A stretch of DNA of 64,000 nt from Gangjinia marincola (GTDB taxonomy: Bacteria > Bacteroidota > Bacteroidia > Flavobacteriales > Flavobacteriaceae). Position 1 is the stretch's first letter. Each line of letters starts with the position of its first letter. The DNA is taken from positions 496,001-560,000 of the forward strand of contig NZ_BAAAFG010000015.1 in NCBI RefSeq assembly GCF_039523415.1. The letters are read 5' to 3'. The notes beneath the pieces are model-generated. The model saw nothing but the letters and a program-made list of their open reading frames with translations, ran no database searches and was not told the origin of the DNA. Shown in pieces: positions 35,061-44,225 of this stretch. Position numbers and translations under genes: made by a program.

Positions 35061-35477
35061 TTAGCAGTATTGCTCGTATGCTTGTTTAAGATTTTGAGCG
35101 ATCATATCGGCCGGGCGTCCTTCTATATGGTGACGTTCTAACATGTGAACCAATTCCCCGTCTTTAAACAACGCCATTGACGGAGAAGAAGGTGGAAACG
35201 GCACCATGTGATTTCTGGCCGTATCGGTAGCATCTTTATCCACGCCGGCAAAAACCGTCACTAAATGATCTGGTGTTTTTTCATTGTCTAAGGACATACG
35301 GGCTCCCGGGCGTGCATTCGCTGCGGCGCAACCGCATACACTGTTGACCACTACTAAGGTGGTTCCTTTTTGTTTTATGGCTTGGTCAACTTCGGTTGAG
35401 GTATGTAATTCTTTGAATCCTACTACGCTTAACTCTTCGCGCATGGGTTTTACTAAATCTGCTGGATACATAATCAA
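35061..35477 (-). CDS. Bacilliredoxin (BrxA/BrxB, YphP/YqiW family)
   Basis: This 138-residue thioredoxin-fold protein has the family CGC motif in NSVCGCAAANARPGA (about 47-61) and FPPSSPSMALFKDGELVHMLERH towards the end. Bacilliredoxins remove bacillithiol from mixed disulfides, and many Bacteroidetes make bacillithiol-like thiols. The length matches the family. The gene is monocistronic. Confidence 0.94.
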   Translation of the reverse strand: MIMYPADLVKPMREELSVVGFKELHTSTEVDQAIKQKGTTLVVVNSVCGCAAANARPGARMSLDNEKTPDHLVTVFAGVDKDATDTARNHMVPFPPSSPSMALFKDGELVHMLERHHIEGRPADMIAQNLKQAYEQYC

Positions 35478-35653
35478 TATTTTAGACTACAAAGATACGT
35501 AATATCCTTGGGGTATAATATCGCTATTGTCTATCTATCCATAAGCTTTTGTAATGAGTAGAGCTGTAACGAAACAACGGAATTTAAAACATATATGCGT
35601 GAGAAATTTTATCATCGGCTGAGCCCTGTTATATTTGTCGCAATTTTCTATTT

Positions 35654-36394
35654 ATGGTCAAATACATCGCAGCCGTCATTGGTTTTGCATACAAGGGATT
35701 TTTTGGAGCTGTCACAGGATATATCATTGGGAGTATCATTGATACATTTTTTGATACCGAAGGAAAGAAAAATCCGTTGACAAGTGTTTTTGGCGGAAGC
35801 CAACAGGTGTCGCCGGGAGATTTTGAACTCAACCTACTTTCTCTTGCGTCTCTTGTGATTAAGGCAGACGGTTCTGTGAGTCAAACCGAATTAGACTATG
35901 TGCGAGGTTATTTTGTGCAGGCCTACGGTAAAGAACGTGCAAATGCGACGTTCAAAACCTTTAATGAAGTTATTAAAAACAGAGAAATCTCTGCGCAGCG
36001 TATTTGTCATTACCTTAATCAGCGCACGCGATACCCCGTGCGTTTACAAATTATCCATTTTTTATTTGGAATTGCACAAGCAGATGGAACAGTGTCTAAT
36101 GCCGAAGTAAATGAACTAAGTAGTATCGCCGGTTTTTTTAGGGTCAACCGACCCGATTTTGAAAGCATCAAGGCCATGTTTGTCAAAAACAGCGAAAGTG
36201 CCTATAAAATTCTAGAGATTAGTAGCACAGCGACCGAAGCTGAGGTTAAACAGGCTTATCGCACCATGGCAAAGAAGTATCATCCAGATAAACTTCAAAA
36301 CATGGATGAAGCCTATCGAAAAGGAGCCGAGGAAAAATTTAAAAATGTTCAGGATGCGTATGAAAGCATACGTAAATCCCGTGGGTTCAAATAG
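35654..36394 (+). CDS. TerB-like and DnaJ-domain membrane protein (DjlA-like)
   Basis: This 246-residue protein has an N-terminal hydrophobic segment with glycine spacing (AVIGFAYKGFFGAVTGYIIG, about 5-25), a TerB-like helical domain (about 55-165, with LASLVIKADGSVSQTELDYV and GIAQADGTVSNAEV), and a C-terminal J-domain (about 182-246) with the HPD motif in KKYHPDKLQN. J-domains stimulate DnaK ATPase, so this is probably a membrane-anchored co-chaperone. The second TerB-type ADGxxSxxE motif duplicates the first. Confidence 0.92.
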   Translation: MVKYIAAVIGFAYKGFFGAVTGYIIGSIIDTFFDTEGKKNPLTSVFGGSQQVSPGDFELNLLSLASLVIKADGSVSQTELDYVRGYFVQAYGKERANATFKTFNEVIKNREISAQRICHYLNQRTRYPVRLQIIHFLFGIAQADGTVSNAEVNELSSIAGFFRVNRPDFESIKAMFVKNSESAYKILEISSTATEAEVKQAYRTMAKKYHPDKLQNMDEAYRKGAEEKFKNVQDAYESIRKSRGFK

Positions 36395-36397
36395 AAG

Positions 36398-36886
36398 TTA
36401 CGCTACTAACGGCAGTTCGCGCTCTACTGCTAAAAAATGCGTCACTTCATTTTTCTTATTCTTCAATGGAAAAATGTTCACTCGACATAAATAGGGTTCA
36501 CCTGACTTTCTGTAATTTAAGATAGTTTCAGAAAGTTCTTTTTTCTCTAATAACTGCTCGCTAATGCGTTTAGTGGTTTCGCTAGACGTTTTTTCTCCTT
36601 GAAGAAATTTAGGTCGCCTGCCCAGGGCAGACTTCTTATCATATCCCGTCATTGCAGTAAATCCCTTATTTACCCATTGAATGACTTGATTTGCATCAGT
36701 TAAAACTAAGGCATCATAAGATTCTGAAAGTGAAGCCACAAGATCAACATTCCACTCTTCTTTATCAGCCATCGTATGTAAGAATTCTAAATCACGCTTC
36801 ATCGTGAAGAATCTTTGACGCTCCATAATATGCATGGAATAAATATCCCAGGAAAGTAAAGGTGTAATTGGGGTAGGAAGATTCAT
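36398..36886 (-). CDS. Stand-alone PAS-domain protein, LOV-like without the photoactive cysteine
   Basis: This 162-residue protein is a single PAS domain (about 48-160) after a helical N-terminal cap. IQWVNKGFTAMTGYDKKSALG and GRRPKFLQGEKT align with the LOV signature GxNCRFLQG, but the cysteine that forms the flavin adduct is proline here, so a classic LOV photocycle is not expected. There is no output domain, so it may be a regulator acting through protein contacts. It is convergent with the DnaJ-like gene, 3 bp apart. Confidence 0.85.
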   Translation of the reverse strand: MNLPTPITPLLSWDIYSMHIMERQRFFTMKRDLEFLHTMADKEEWNVDLVASLSESYDALVLTDANQVIQWVNKGFTAMTGYDKKSALGRRPKFLQGEKTSSETTKRISEQLLEKKELSETILNYRKSGEPYLCRVNIFPLKNKKNEVTHFLAVERELPLVA

Positions 36887-36969
36887 AATTCTCTAAATTC
36901 AATTCAAAAATCATGATTTCTAGCCAAACGTCCGATATAACAATCGTTAAAAGCACATCAAATAAAATT

Positions 36970-37019
36970 TTTAGATTTATCTAAATTATTGTTTAGTCTA
37001 AAATTAAAATATATATTTG
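36970..37019 (+). promoter_or_regulatory. Promoter and operator of the MntR-type regulator
   Basis: Two palindromes, TTTAGA-TTTA-TCTAAA (36970-36985) and TTTAG-T-CTAAA (36992-37002), lie just upstream of a TATATTTG -7 box (37012-37019). Placement over the -33 region fits repression by the DtxR-family product itself. Confidence 0.6.
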
Positions 37020-37037
37020 AATTGGTTAAAAATTGTC

Positions 37038-37691
37038 ATGACATTAGCAGAGGAGAATTACTTAAAGTCAATCTATCACCTTGAAAATAGAGGGATTTCA
37101 GGAGTATCTACTAATGCAATTGCTCAAAAAATTGAAGCTAAGCCCTCATCGGTGACTGATATGGTTAAGCGGTTAGCCGAAAAAGAATTGCTCCACCACA
37201 TCAAATACCAAGGCGTTTATCTAACCGAAGAAGGCAAAAAAAGAGCCAAGCAAATCATTCGCAAACACCGTTTATGGGAAGTTTTTTTAGTAGAAAAGCT
37301 TAATTTTTCTTGGGATGAGGTGCATGATGTCGCAGAACAGTTGGAGCACATCAAATCCAAAAAGTTAATTACAGAACTGGATCGCTTTTTAGAATTTCCG
37401 AAGAAGGATCCACATGGTGATCCTATTCCGGACCAATATGGTAATTTTCAGCCATTAGACGAACAGATTTTAGCACAATTAGAGGTAGGTGAATCGGCAA
37501 TTTGTGCCGGGGTAAAAGATAGTTCAAAGGCATTTTTACATTATCTTGATCAAAAAGGTATAAAATTGGGGGATACCATTAGCATCGTTGAGAAAGAACC
37601 TTTTGATCAGTCTATGGTGATTGCTTTAGATGAACGACAGCTTACGATCACTGATCGAATTTCAAAAAATATTAGCGTTAAACGAATCTAG
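37038..37691 (+). CDS. DtxR/MntR-family metal-dependent transcriptional regulator
   Basis: This protein of about 217 residues has an N-terminal winged helix (MTLAEENYLKSIYHL, ATSV-like KPSSVTDMVKRLAEKELL), a dimerisation and metal-binding domain (RKHRLWEVFLVEKL, HDVAEQLEHIKS) and a C-terminal FeoA/SH3-like domain (about 145-217). It represses metal-uptake genes when Mn2+ or Fe2+ is abundant. I choose the ATG at 37038; the TTG at 37017 lies inside the -7 box. The downstream TroA-type ABC genes are the natural target. Choice between Mn and Fe sensing cannot be made from sequence. Confidence 0.93.
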   Translation: MTLAEENYLKSIYHLENRGISGVSTNAIAQKIEAKPSSVTDMVKRLAEKELLHHIKYQGVYLTEEGKKRAKQIIRKHRLWEVFLVEKLNFSWDEVHDVAEQLEHIKSKKLITELDRFLEFPKKDPHGDPIPDQYGNFQPLDEQILAQLEVGESAICAGVKDSSKAFLHYLDQKGIKLGDTISIVEKEPFDQSMVIALDERQLTITDRISKNISVKRI

Positions 37692-37695
37692 CTTT

Positions 37696-38502
37696 ATGAA
37701 GATAAGAATTTACTTGGGCCTGGCTTTTTTCTGGATCAGTTGTGCAGCCATAGCACAGGAGGATAATTCGGCAGATAATACGATCATTACAGATCGACCA
37801 GATGCTACCGAAGCTCCCCAAACTGTGCCTGCCGGGGCATTGCAGATTGAGACAGGTGCGTTTTATACCTCTTTTAAAGACGAAGAGCAAAAAATAGAGA
37901 ATTTCACCTACAATACCGCCTTACTGCGTTATGGAATCTTTGATGATTTTGAATTGAGATTGGGATGGGACTATAGCGAAATTAAGACTACGCAATACCG
38001 CATAATTTTAGATGATATCGAACAAACCTTCACAGGTTTGTCCCCACTTTTAGCTGGGATGAAAGTTGCCATCAAAGATGAAGAAGGGTGGATACCTCAA
38101 ATAGGATTGATTGGTCATGTGTTTTTACCTTTCACTGCTGGGGATAATGTTAAACCTGAATATACCTCGGTTGATTTTAGGTTTTCCTTTGCGCACACCC
38201 TAAGTAAGAAAAGTAGCATTGCCTATAACCTTGGTGCCCAGTGGGAGAATGATTCGCCAGAAGCGGCCTATGTCTACACCTTGGCATACGGCTATGCCTT
38301 AACCGACAAATTTGGGTTTTATGCTGAAGTCTATGGAGATCTTCCCGAAGACAGCAGCGCCAACCACTTTTGGGATGCCGGTATAACGTATTTGGTGAAG
38401 AATAATTTACAATTGGACGCAACGGTAGGAGGAGGCATCAATGAGGGTGCAGAACAGGATATTTTACTCAGTGCGGGATTTAGTTTACGATTACCTAATT
38501 AA
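37696..38502 (+). CDS. Outer-membrane beta-barrel protein (MetA-like transporter family)
   Basis: This protein of about 268 residues has a signal peptide (1-22, ending IAQ). ITDRPDATEAPQTVPAGALQIETGAFY is the typical start of the family, and alternating hydrophobic strands run to the C-terminal aromatic LSAGFSLRLPN. It probably forms a barrel in the outer membrane. Lying 4 bp after the regulator and 8 bp before the metal-binding lipoprotein gene, it may pass metal or another solute across the outer membrane. I choose the ATG at 37696 because a longer frame would overlap the regulator. Confidence 0.85.
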   Translation: MKIRIYLGLAFFWISCAAIAQEDNSADNTIITDRPDATEAPQTVPAGALQIETGAFYTSFKDEEQKIENFTYNTALLRYGIFDDFELRLGWDYSEIKTTQYRIILDDIEQTFTGLSPLLAGMKVAIKDEEGWIPQIGLIGHVFLPFTAGDNVKPEYTSVDFRFSFAHTLSKKSSIAYNLGAQWENDSPEAAYVYTLAYGYALTDKFGFYAEVYGDLPEDSSANHFWDAGITYLVKNNLQLDATVGGGINEGAEQDILLSAGFSLRLPN

Positions 38503-38510
38503 CAAGTGCT

Positions 38511-39425
38511 ATGAAACAAACGTATATACTCATACTGCTTCTTTGTCTAATAAGCTGTAAAAATGAAACCAAGACATCTTCCGGGACATTTAACGTAGTC
38601 ACGACTACTTCTATGATTACCGAAATGGTCAAAGAAGTCGGTGGAGATGTCATAGAGGTTGAAGGACTTATGGGGAGTGGTATTGATCCACACCTGTATA
38701 AAGCTTCGGAAGGGGATGTGACAAAAATCGCTCAGGCCGATCTTATTTTCTATAACGGACTTCATTTAGAAGGAAAGCTGGTAGAAGTGTTTGAGAAAAT
38801 GGATCGTACGGGTATTCAAACTGTTGCTGTGGGAGAGGTAATTAATAAAAATAAACTAATCGGTAGTGAATACTTCGCATCTAACTTTGACCCACACATT
38901 TGGTTTAATATTGAATTTTGGCAGCAATGCACAGATTTTGTAGCCCTTTCTTTAGCTGACAAGCTTCCGCAACACAGAGAACTATTTTTGGCTAACGCCG
39001 AAGCCTATAAAAAGAAACTCGCTGATTTACAGGCTGAGATAAAGGCTGAAATAGACCAGCTTCCCAAAGAGAAACGTATTCTAATCACCGCTCACGATGC
39101 CTTTAATTATTTTGGGCAAGCGTTTGATTTTGAAGTCATAGGGCTGCAGGGGCTGTCGACGGCAACCGAAGCCGGCGTAAAAGACGTACAGCGATTATCA
39201 GACGTGATCGTTTCAAGAAAGATAAAAGCCATTTTTGTAGAGAGTTCCGTTCCGCGTAAAACCATTGAAGCACTCCAGGAAGCCGTGAAGGCAAAAGGAG
39301 AACAAGTGGCCATTGGTGGGACCTTATATTCTGATGCCTTGGGGACAAAAAACACTCAGGAAGGTACATACGTAGGCATGTATCGTCATAATGTGAACAC
39401 CATTGTTAACGCTTTAAATCAATGA
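38511..39425 (+). CDS. Metal ABC transporter substrate-binding lipoprotein (TroA/MntA type)
   Basis: This 304-residue protein has a lipoprotein signal with the lipobox LISCKNE (Cys16). The cluster A-1 metal ligands are visible: DPHLYKAS (His about 62), FDPHIWF (His about 125), ITAHDAFNYFG (His about 188) and VESSVPRKT with a following Asp. These are the ligands of Mn/Zn/Fe-binding proteins. The His-rich loop typical of ZnuA is absent, which favours Mn or Fe. It overlaps the ATPase gene by 4 bp. Confidence 0.95.
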   Translation: MKQTYILILLLCLISCKNETKTSSGTFNVVTTTSMITEMVKEVGGDVIEVEGLMGSGIDPHLYKASEGDVTKIAQADLIFYNGLHLEGKLVEVFEKMDRTGIQTVAVGEVINKNKLIGSEYFASNFDPHIWFNIEFWQQCTDFVALSLADKLPQHRELFLANAEAYKKKLADLQAEIKAEIDQLPKEKRILITAHDAFNYFGQAFDFEVIGLQGLSTATEAGVKDVQRLSDVIVSRKIKAIFVESSVPRKTIEALQEAVKAKGEQVAIGGTLYSDALGTKNTQEGTYVGMYRHNVNTIVNALNQ

Positions 39426-40168
39426 GAGCATCATCTGATCATATTGCCGTCCAAGTAGATGACCTCACCGTCGCTTATAATTATAAACCTGTATTGTGGG
39501 ATATTGACCTAGAGATTCCTCAAGGGGTGCTCATGGCAATTGTTGGTCCCAATGGCGCAGGCAAATCTACACTCATTAAATCTATCCTGGATATTATTGA
39601 TCCTATTGCAGGCTCTGTCCGTATTTTTGGTAAACCCTATAAAAAGCAATATCAAAAAGTAGCATACGTGCCTCAAAAAGGAAGTGTAGATTGGGATTTT
39701 CCTACCACAGCACTTGATGTGGTATTAATGGGAACCTATGGTAAACTGGGATGGATCAGGCGACCCGGAGAAAAGCAAAAGAAATCTGCCTTAGAGGCAC
39801 TAGAAAAAGCTGGAATGCTTCCTTTTAGAGATCGGCAGATCAGTCAGCTAAGTGGAGGGCAGCAGCAACGTATTTTTTTGGCAAGAGCTTTAGTACAACA
39901 AGCCGAAATCTATTTTATGGATGAACCTTTTCAAGGGGTCGATGCAAGTACAGAAATAGCAATCATCAATATTCTTAAAGAACTCCGAAAACAAAAAAAG
40001 ACGGTGATCGTCGTACATCATGACTTACAGACCGTCCCGGAGTATTTTGATTGGGTCACTTTTTTAAATGTGAAAAAAATTGCCACAGGTCCCGTAAAAG
40101 ATATTTTTAATGATGACAACCTTACCAAGACCTATGGGATCAATTACAAAGTAGCCATTAACCAATAA
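39422..40168 (+). CDS. Metal ABC transporter ATP-binding protein
   Basis: This 248-residue ATPase has Walker A GPNGAGKST (about 42-50), signature LSGGQQQRIFLARAL (about 141-155), Walker B IYFMDEPFQGVD (about 161-172) and the switch His in VIVVHHDL. It powers manganese, zinc or iron import with the two permeases that follow. The coding start overlaps the lipoprotein stop, which indicates an operon. Confidence 0.96.
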   Translation: MRASSDHIAVQVDDLTVAYNYKPVLWDIDLEIPQGVLMAIVGPNGAGKSTLIKSILDIIDPIAGSVRIFGKPYKKQYQKVAYVPQKGSVDWDFPTTALDVVLMGTYGKLGWIRRPGEKQKKSALEALEKAGMLPFRDRQISQLSGGQQQRIFLARALVQQAEIYFMDEPFQGVDASTEIAIINILKELRKQKKTVIVVHHDLQTVPEYFDWVTFLNVKKIATGPVKDIFNDDNLTKTYGINYKVAINQ

Positions 40169-40172
40169 GAGG

Positions 40173-41288
40173 ATGAAGGAGTATCTAGAACTTTTATGGA
40201 CTGACTATACCTTGCAGGTGATTACGCTGGGCACAGCCATACTGGGTGCTACTTGCGGAATGTTAGGTAGTTTTGCCGTCTTGAGAAAACAAAGTTTGCT
40301 AGGCGATGCCATTTCACATGCTGCATTACCGGGTATTGCTCTAATATTTTTAATTACAGGAACTAAAGATTCTACTACCTTATTGATTGGGGCTTTAATC
40401 AGTGGTTTAATTGGTTCGTATTGGATCAACGGGATTATCAAAAGAACCCGACTTAAGACAGATACCGCATTGGGATTAATTCTATCCCTGTTTTTTGGTG
40501 TAGGTATATTGCTCTTGACCTTTATTCAAAAAATGCCAGATGCTAATCAAGCAGGATTAGACAAGTATTTATTTGGTCAAGCGGCAACACTAGTGGTAAA
40601 AGATGTTTGGATCATGGGGGTAGTATCCGTCATTAGCCTTATTGTAACCTTGTTATTCTGGAAAGAAATTAAGCTTTTCCTGTTTGATACAGAGTTTTCT
40701 AAAACATTAGGATTTAAGACGAATACGATTAATTTTTTGATCACCTCTCTTATCGTCATCGCAATCGTAATTGGATTACAAACGGTAGGTGTTATATTGA
40801 TGAGCGCCATGTTGTTGGCTCCAGCTGCAGCAGCACGCCAATGGACCAACAAATTAAGTGTTATGGTTTCTTTAGCCGCAGCTTTTGGTGCAATAAGCGG
40901 GGTCATAGGTACAGCAATAAGCGCCTCTCAAAACAATTTGTCGACGGGACCTGTCATCGTAATTGTGGCAGGTGTATTTGTATTGATTTCATTTATTTTT
41001 TCTCCTTCACGCGGACTTTTATTTAAAGAAATTCAAAAGTATCAAAATCGCAACGATCTTAAGCTCTTTAAAACCTTAACCTTTATGCATGAGATTGCAA
41101 AAACCCATGAGAATATTGAGCATCCACATGCGATTAAGATATTAAATAATTTTCAGGGGTTTACTAAACGATCTCTGGAGCAGTTACAACAAAGAGAGTG
41201 GATTAAACTGCAAAACAATATGTGGTCCATGACCCATAAGGGATTTAATGCTGCTCAGGATATTCACTTAATGGGAGAAGATGAGTAG
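40173..41288 (+). CDS. Metal ABC transporter permease with C-terminal winged-helix-like tail (1)
   Basis: This 371-residue member of the ZnuB/MntB family has about eight helices, with GSFAVLRKQSLLGDAISHAALPG near the start and LMSAMLLAPAAAARQW in the middle. After the last helix (about 285) come roughly 85 extra cytoplasmic residues with the pattern KLFKTLTFMHEIAKTHE, KRSLEQLQQREWI and WSMTHKGFNAAQ. These resemble the DNA-binding helix-turn-helix of DtxR-type regulators. Standard permeases end soon after the membrane domain. The tail may sense or gate, but this is inference. Confidence 0.93.
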   Translation: MKEYLELLWTDYTLQVITLGTAILGATCGMLGSFAVLRKQSLLGDAISHAALPGIALIFLITGTKDSTTLLIGALISGLIGSYWINGIIKRTRLKTDTALGLILSLFFGVGILLLTFIQKMPDANQAGLDKYLFGQAATLVVKDVWIMGVVSVISLIVTLLFWKEIKLFLFDTEFSKTLGFKTNTINFLITSLIVIAIVIGLQTVGVILMSAMLLAPAAAARQWTNKLSVMVSLAAAFGAISGVIGTAISASQNNLSTGPVIVIVAGVFVLISFIFSPSRGLLFKEIQKYQNRNDLKLFKTLTFMHEIAKTHENIEHPHAIKILNNFQGFTKRSLEQLQQREWIKLQNNMWSMTHKGFNAAQDIHLMGEDE

Positions 41289-42441
41289 TGCACAACTAGA
41301 AATACAACTCATTTCCGTACTTGTTGCGATTGCCTGTGCCATCCCTGGAACTTTTTTAGTGCTTAGAAAAATGGCAATGATCAGTGATGCCATTAGCCAT
41401 TCCATTTTACCGGGTATAGTAATAGGCTTTTTCCTTACTGAAAATTTAAATTCTCCTCTTCTAATCTTATTGGCTGCTTTCACCGGTGTGCTAACAGTCT
41501 GGCTGGTAGAAACCATTCAAAAGACAGGTTTAGTGAAGGAGGATACTGCTATAGGGCTAGTATTTCCCGCTTTATTTAGTATTGGGGTGATTTTAATTGC
41601 AAAAAACGCTAACGATGTTCATTTGGATATTGATGCAGTCCTATTGGGGGAACTCGCCTTTGCGCCCTTTGATCGATTACTTATAAATGAGCTGGACTTG
41701 GGTCCTAAATCTATTTGGGTCATAGGGAGTATCTTATTCGTCAATGTGATCCTGTTGTTTACGTTTTATAAAGAATTAAAATTAAGCACTTTCGACAAAG
41801 GCTTGGCGATTTCATTAGGATTCTCACCGGTCCTACTTCATTATGGATTGATGTCGGTAGCTTCAGTAACTGTAGTGGGATCTTTTGATGCTGTGGGAGC
41901 TATTTTGGTCGTGGCATTAATGATCGCTCCAGCGGCCTCTGCCTATTTATTGACCGATGATTTAAAAAAGATGTTGTTACTAAGTTGTCTCATTGGGGCC
42001 ATGAGCGCAATTGGAGGGTATTGGCTGGCGAATCTATTGGATGCTTCAATTGCAGGGGCGATTACGACAGTCCTGGGAATCATTTTTTTAATGGTATATC
42101 TGTTCGCTCCAGATAGAGGAATTATTTCAGTCATGCTAAAGGAAAAACAACAACGAAAAGAAGTATTACTCTTAACCTTCTTACTGCATCTTCAGAATCA
42201 TGACGAAGAGAAAGAACGAAGAGTTCAACACCTGCAAGAACATATTAACTGGCAAAAATTGAAAGCCAGGGAAATCCTTCAGCTTGCTGAAAAAAATAAT
42301 TTAATCACAATTAATAACGCAATAATATCTCTTACCGAAAAAGGCAAAAGCTTTACCCAAGAAGCCATTTCGCATATCGTAACGAATAAAGAAACCGCCA
42401 TTGAAGGGTTAAAGCGAGATTTCTTACTGTTTAGAGGATAA
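41281..42441 (+). CDS. Metal ABC transporter permease with C-terminal winged-helix-like tail (2)
   Basis: This 386-residue second permease overlaps the first by 8 bp. It has a membrane domain with PGTFLVLRKMAMISDAISHSILPG and VALMIAPAASAYLL, and a tail of about 100 residues containing KAREILQLAEKNNLITINN and ISLTEKGKSFTQEA, again like a winged helix. Having both permeases carry such tails suggests a heterodimeric pore with two cytoplasmic wing domains. It is the last gene of the operon. Confidence 0.93.
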   Translation: MSSAQLEIQLISVLVAIACAIPGTFLVLRKMAMISDAISHSILPGIVIGFFLTENLNSPLLILLAAFTGVLTVWLVETIQKTGLVKEDTAIGLVFPALFSIGVILIAKNANDVHLDIDAVLLGELAFAPFDRLLINELDLGPKSIWVIGSILFVNVILLFTFYKELKLSTFDKGLAISLGFSPVLLHYGLMSVASVTVVGSFDAVGAILVVALMIAPAASAYLLTDDLKKMLLLSCLIGAMSAIGGYWLANLLDASIAGAITTVLGIIFLMVYLFAPDRGIISVMLKEKQQRKEVLLLTFLLHLQNHDEEKERRVQHLQEHINWQKLKAREILQLAEKNNLITINNAIISLTEKGKSFTQEAISHIVTNKETAIEGLKRDFLLFRG

Positions 42442-42502
42442 AACTGTCACACTGGCCTATGATAGAGCTTCTTTTAAGAAAACTCCCTAAATTAGTACTA
42501 TT

Positions 42503-42901
42503 ATGAAATCTATAATATCTATTCTCTTTTTATTCATTTACTTCCTAGCGACAGGGCAAGATCATGGTCATCTCGAACCCAGGTATGAATTGCTTAAGGT
42601 TAATGATAGCATGCAAATCGACAACAGCAGGATCATTACTTTTCTTGGGGTATTGTCAGATAGCAGGTGTCCAAAAGGTATTGAATGTGTTTGGGAAGGT
42701 CAGGCTAAAATAAAAATCAGGATGAGGGGCATAGATAAGCCGTTTCAAGAAAAAATACTCACAGTTCGCCCGGGAAACGATTATCCTCTAGATATGAATG
42801 AAACCGTTTATATCGAAGGCTTATTACCCATTCCAACGATCAAGCAGAAAATCAAGCCAGAAGATTACACACTGGCAATAGGATATTATCCTAAATCCTA
42901 A
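42503..42901 (+). CDS. Small secreted protein of unknown function
   Basis: This 132-residue protein has a signal peptide (about 1-18, FLATGQ). It has a beta-rich body with the motif LSDSRCPKGIECVWEGQAKI. The DSRCPxxxxCVWxGxA pattern recurs in small flavobacterial secreted proteins (general knowledge); the two cysteines likely form a disulfide. No enzymatic signature is visible. It stands alone after the metal transporter, and a strong hairpin follows. Confidence 0.8.
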   Translation: MKSIISILFLFIYFLATGQDHGHLEPRYELLKVNDSMQIDNSRIITFLGVLSDSRCPKGIECVWEGQAKIKIRMRGIDKPFQEKILTVRPGNDYPLDMNETVYIEGLLPIPTIKQKIKPEDYTLAIGYYPKS

Positions 42902-42937
42902 AAAGGTAAGATCACAATTTATTTATCAATATAAATA

Positions 42938-42975
42938 AGGATAGCACTCATAATTAAATCATTAAGTGCTATCCT
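42938..42975. terminator. Bidirectional terminator hairpin
   Basis: AGGATAGCACT and AGTGCTATCCT pair over 11 bp with a 16-nt AT-rich loop, between two convergent genes. Confidence 0.75.
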
Positions 42976-42983
42976 ATTGTAAT

Positions 42984-44102
42984 TTACTTGATAATCTTTT
43001 TTGTAACAGATTTGTTGCCAACGCTTATGGTTATAAAATAGATTCCTTTGCTCCAGTCAGAGGTGACGATTGATATATTAGAAAGCTCATCTCCGCTTAC
43101 TTTTTTCGAATTAAAGACATTTCCTCCATCAGCAGATATGACAGAAATTTGATATTCTTTAGACGCGTCAAAAGAACCTTTGATTTGAATGGCATCATTC
43201 GCTGGATTGGGATACACCGCAATAGCAGAAGCATCTATAAAATATTCATCTGTAGCTAGTGCCTGGCTTATGTTATCAATAATCCTGAGATTTTTAGTCC
43301 CGCCATCACTAATTAACAGTCGATCATTATCATTGTCAAAATAGATTCCGTTAGGATAATTAAAGGTTGCTTCTTGTAGCGGGCCATCATCATTTCCTTG
43401 AATGCTTCCGGCGAAAGTTGAGTATTCTCCTGTAGTTGGATTTACCTGATATATTTTGTGCGCACCGTAACTGGTGGCATAAATAAATCCATCTTTAGCA
43501 TCAATAAATCCTAAGAAAGCGTTAGAATCAGATTCTGAAGGTAATTGCGCTATCGTGGTCATCTCACCGTTTTCGTAACGCATAATCTTTCGATTATTGT
43601 AATTACTTACATACATCACATCATCTATGAAGGCTATTCCTGCAGGTCCAAATAATGGGGATCCCTCGGCAAGAACCTCTTTTGTTCCATCATCATGTAA
43701 GACACCCAGGGTACTAGTACTCCATTCGACATAGACCATATCTGTTGTTCCCGGGATATTTTTAACACCAGAAGGATTCGTAATGCCGGTATAGGTTTCT
43801 AGCAGTGTTCCATCTGTGCTGTATTTATGAATTTTACTTGCGGTGTGTTCACAGATATATAAATCACCATCTGGATTAATTCCAATTCCATTTGGGTTCA
43901 AAAAGCCACTGGCAAAGACGCTAACATTTCCTTGCGTGTCCCATTTGAAAATAGAATCACCGTAAAAGTCAGATCCATAAACATTTCCTTCAAAATCAAT
44001 GGCAATATCATCAAAGAAATTTCCTTCGGTCATCGTTGAGACATTTTGTGCGTGCAACGACAACATCATAATTAAACTACCTAGTAACGTAAGATTTTTC
44101 AT
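42984..44102 (-). CDS. T9SS-secreted NHL/SMP-30-like beta-propeller protein
   Basis: This 372-residue protein has a signal peptide (ending LHAQ). A six-bladed NHL or SMP-30-type propeller (about 20-285) shows repeats such as FLNPNGIGINPDGDLYICE, FGPAGIAFIDDVMYVSN and NYPNGIYFDNDNDRLLISD. The type A sorting domain (about 295-372) has VYPNPANDAIQIKG and ends VTKKIIK. It is a surface or exported protein; ligand or enzymatic role is not visible. It has no 21-bp LytTR-type repeat array upstream, unlike the T9SS genes at 6-24 kb. Confidence 0.9.
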   Translation of the reverse strand: MKNLTLLGSLIMMLSLHAQNVSTMTEGNFFDDIAIDFEGNVYGSDFYGDSIFKWDTQGNVSVFASGFLNPNGIGINPDGDLYICEHTASKIHKYSTDGTLLETYTGITNPSGVKNIPGTTDMVYVEWSTSTLGVLHDDGTKEVLAEGSPLFGPAGIAFIDDVMYVSNYNNRKIMRYENGEMTTIAQLPSESDSNAFLGFIDAKDGFIYATSYGAHKIYQVNPTTGEYSTFAGSIQGNDDGPLQEATFNYPNGIYFDNDNDRLLISDGGTKNLRIIDNISQALATDEYFIDASAIAVYPNPANDAIQIKGSFDASKEYQISVISADGGNVFNSKKVSGDELSNISIVTSDWSKGIYFITISVGNKSVTKKIIK

Positions 44103-44225
44103 AATCGATTATTTAAAGTTTAGCACAAGTGTATAACCTATGCTAAGCCAAATCGACTTTTTGGGTACAGATAAACGTATTTATACTATAGATGATTAGA
44201 GTACTTATGCGTTAAGTATAGAATT

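Noticed and set aside
35595..35780. A reading frame of 61 codons before the DnaJ-like gene
   Set aside because: It overlaps the DnaJ-like gene in another frame and has no recognisable features.
38511..39425. Zinc-specific binding protein (ZnuA)
   Set aside because: The histidine-rich loop of ZnuA is missing and the regulator is of the DtxR/MntR family, so Mn or Fe is more likely, though not proved.
44119..44147. Possible LytTR sites upstream of the NHL-type T9SS gene (TTTAGCAC and ATGCTAAG)
   Set aside because: The two matches face each other and no further repeat follows at the 21-bp period, so the array seen elsewhere is absent.
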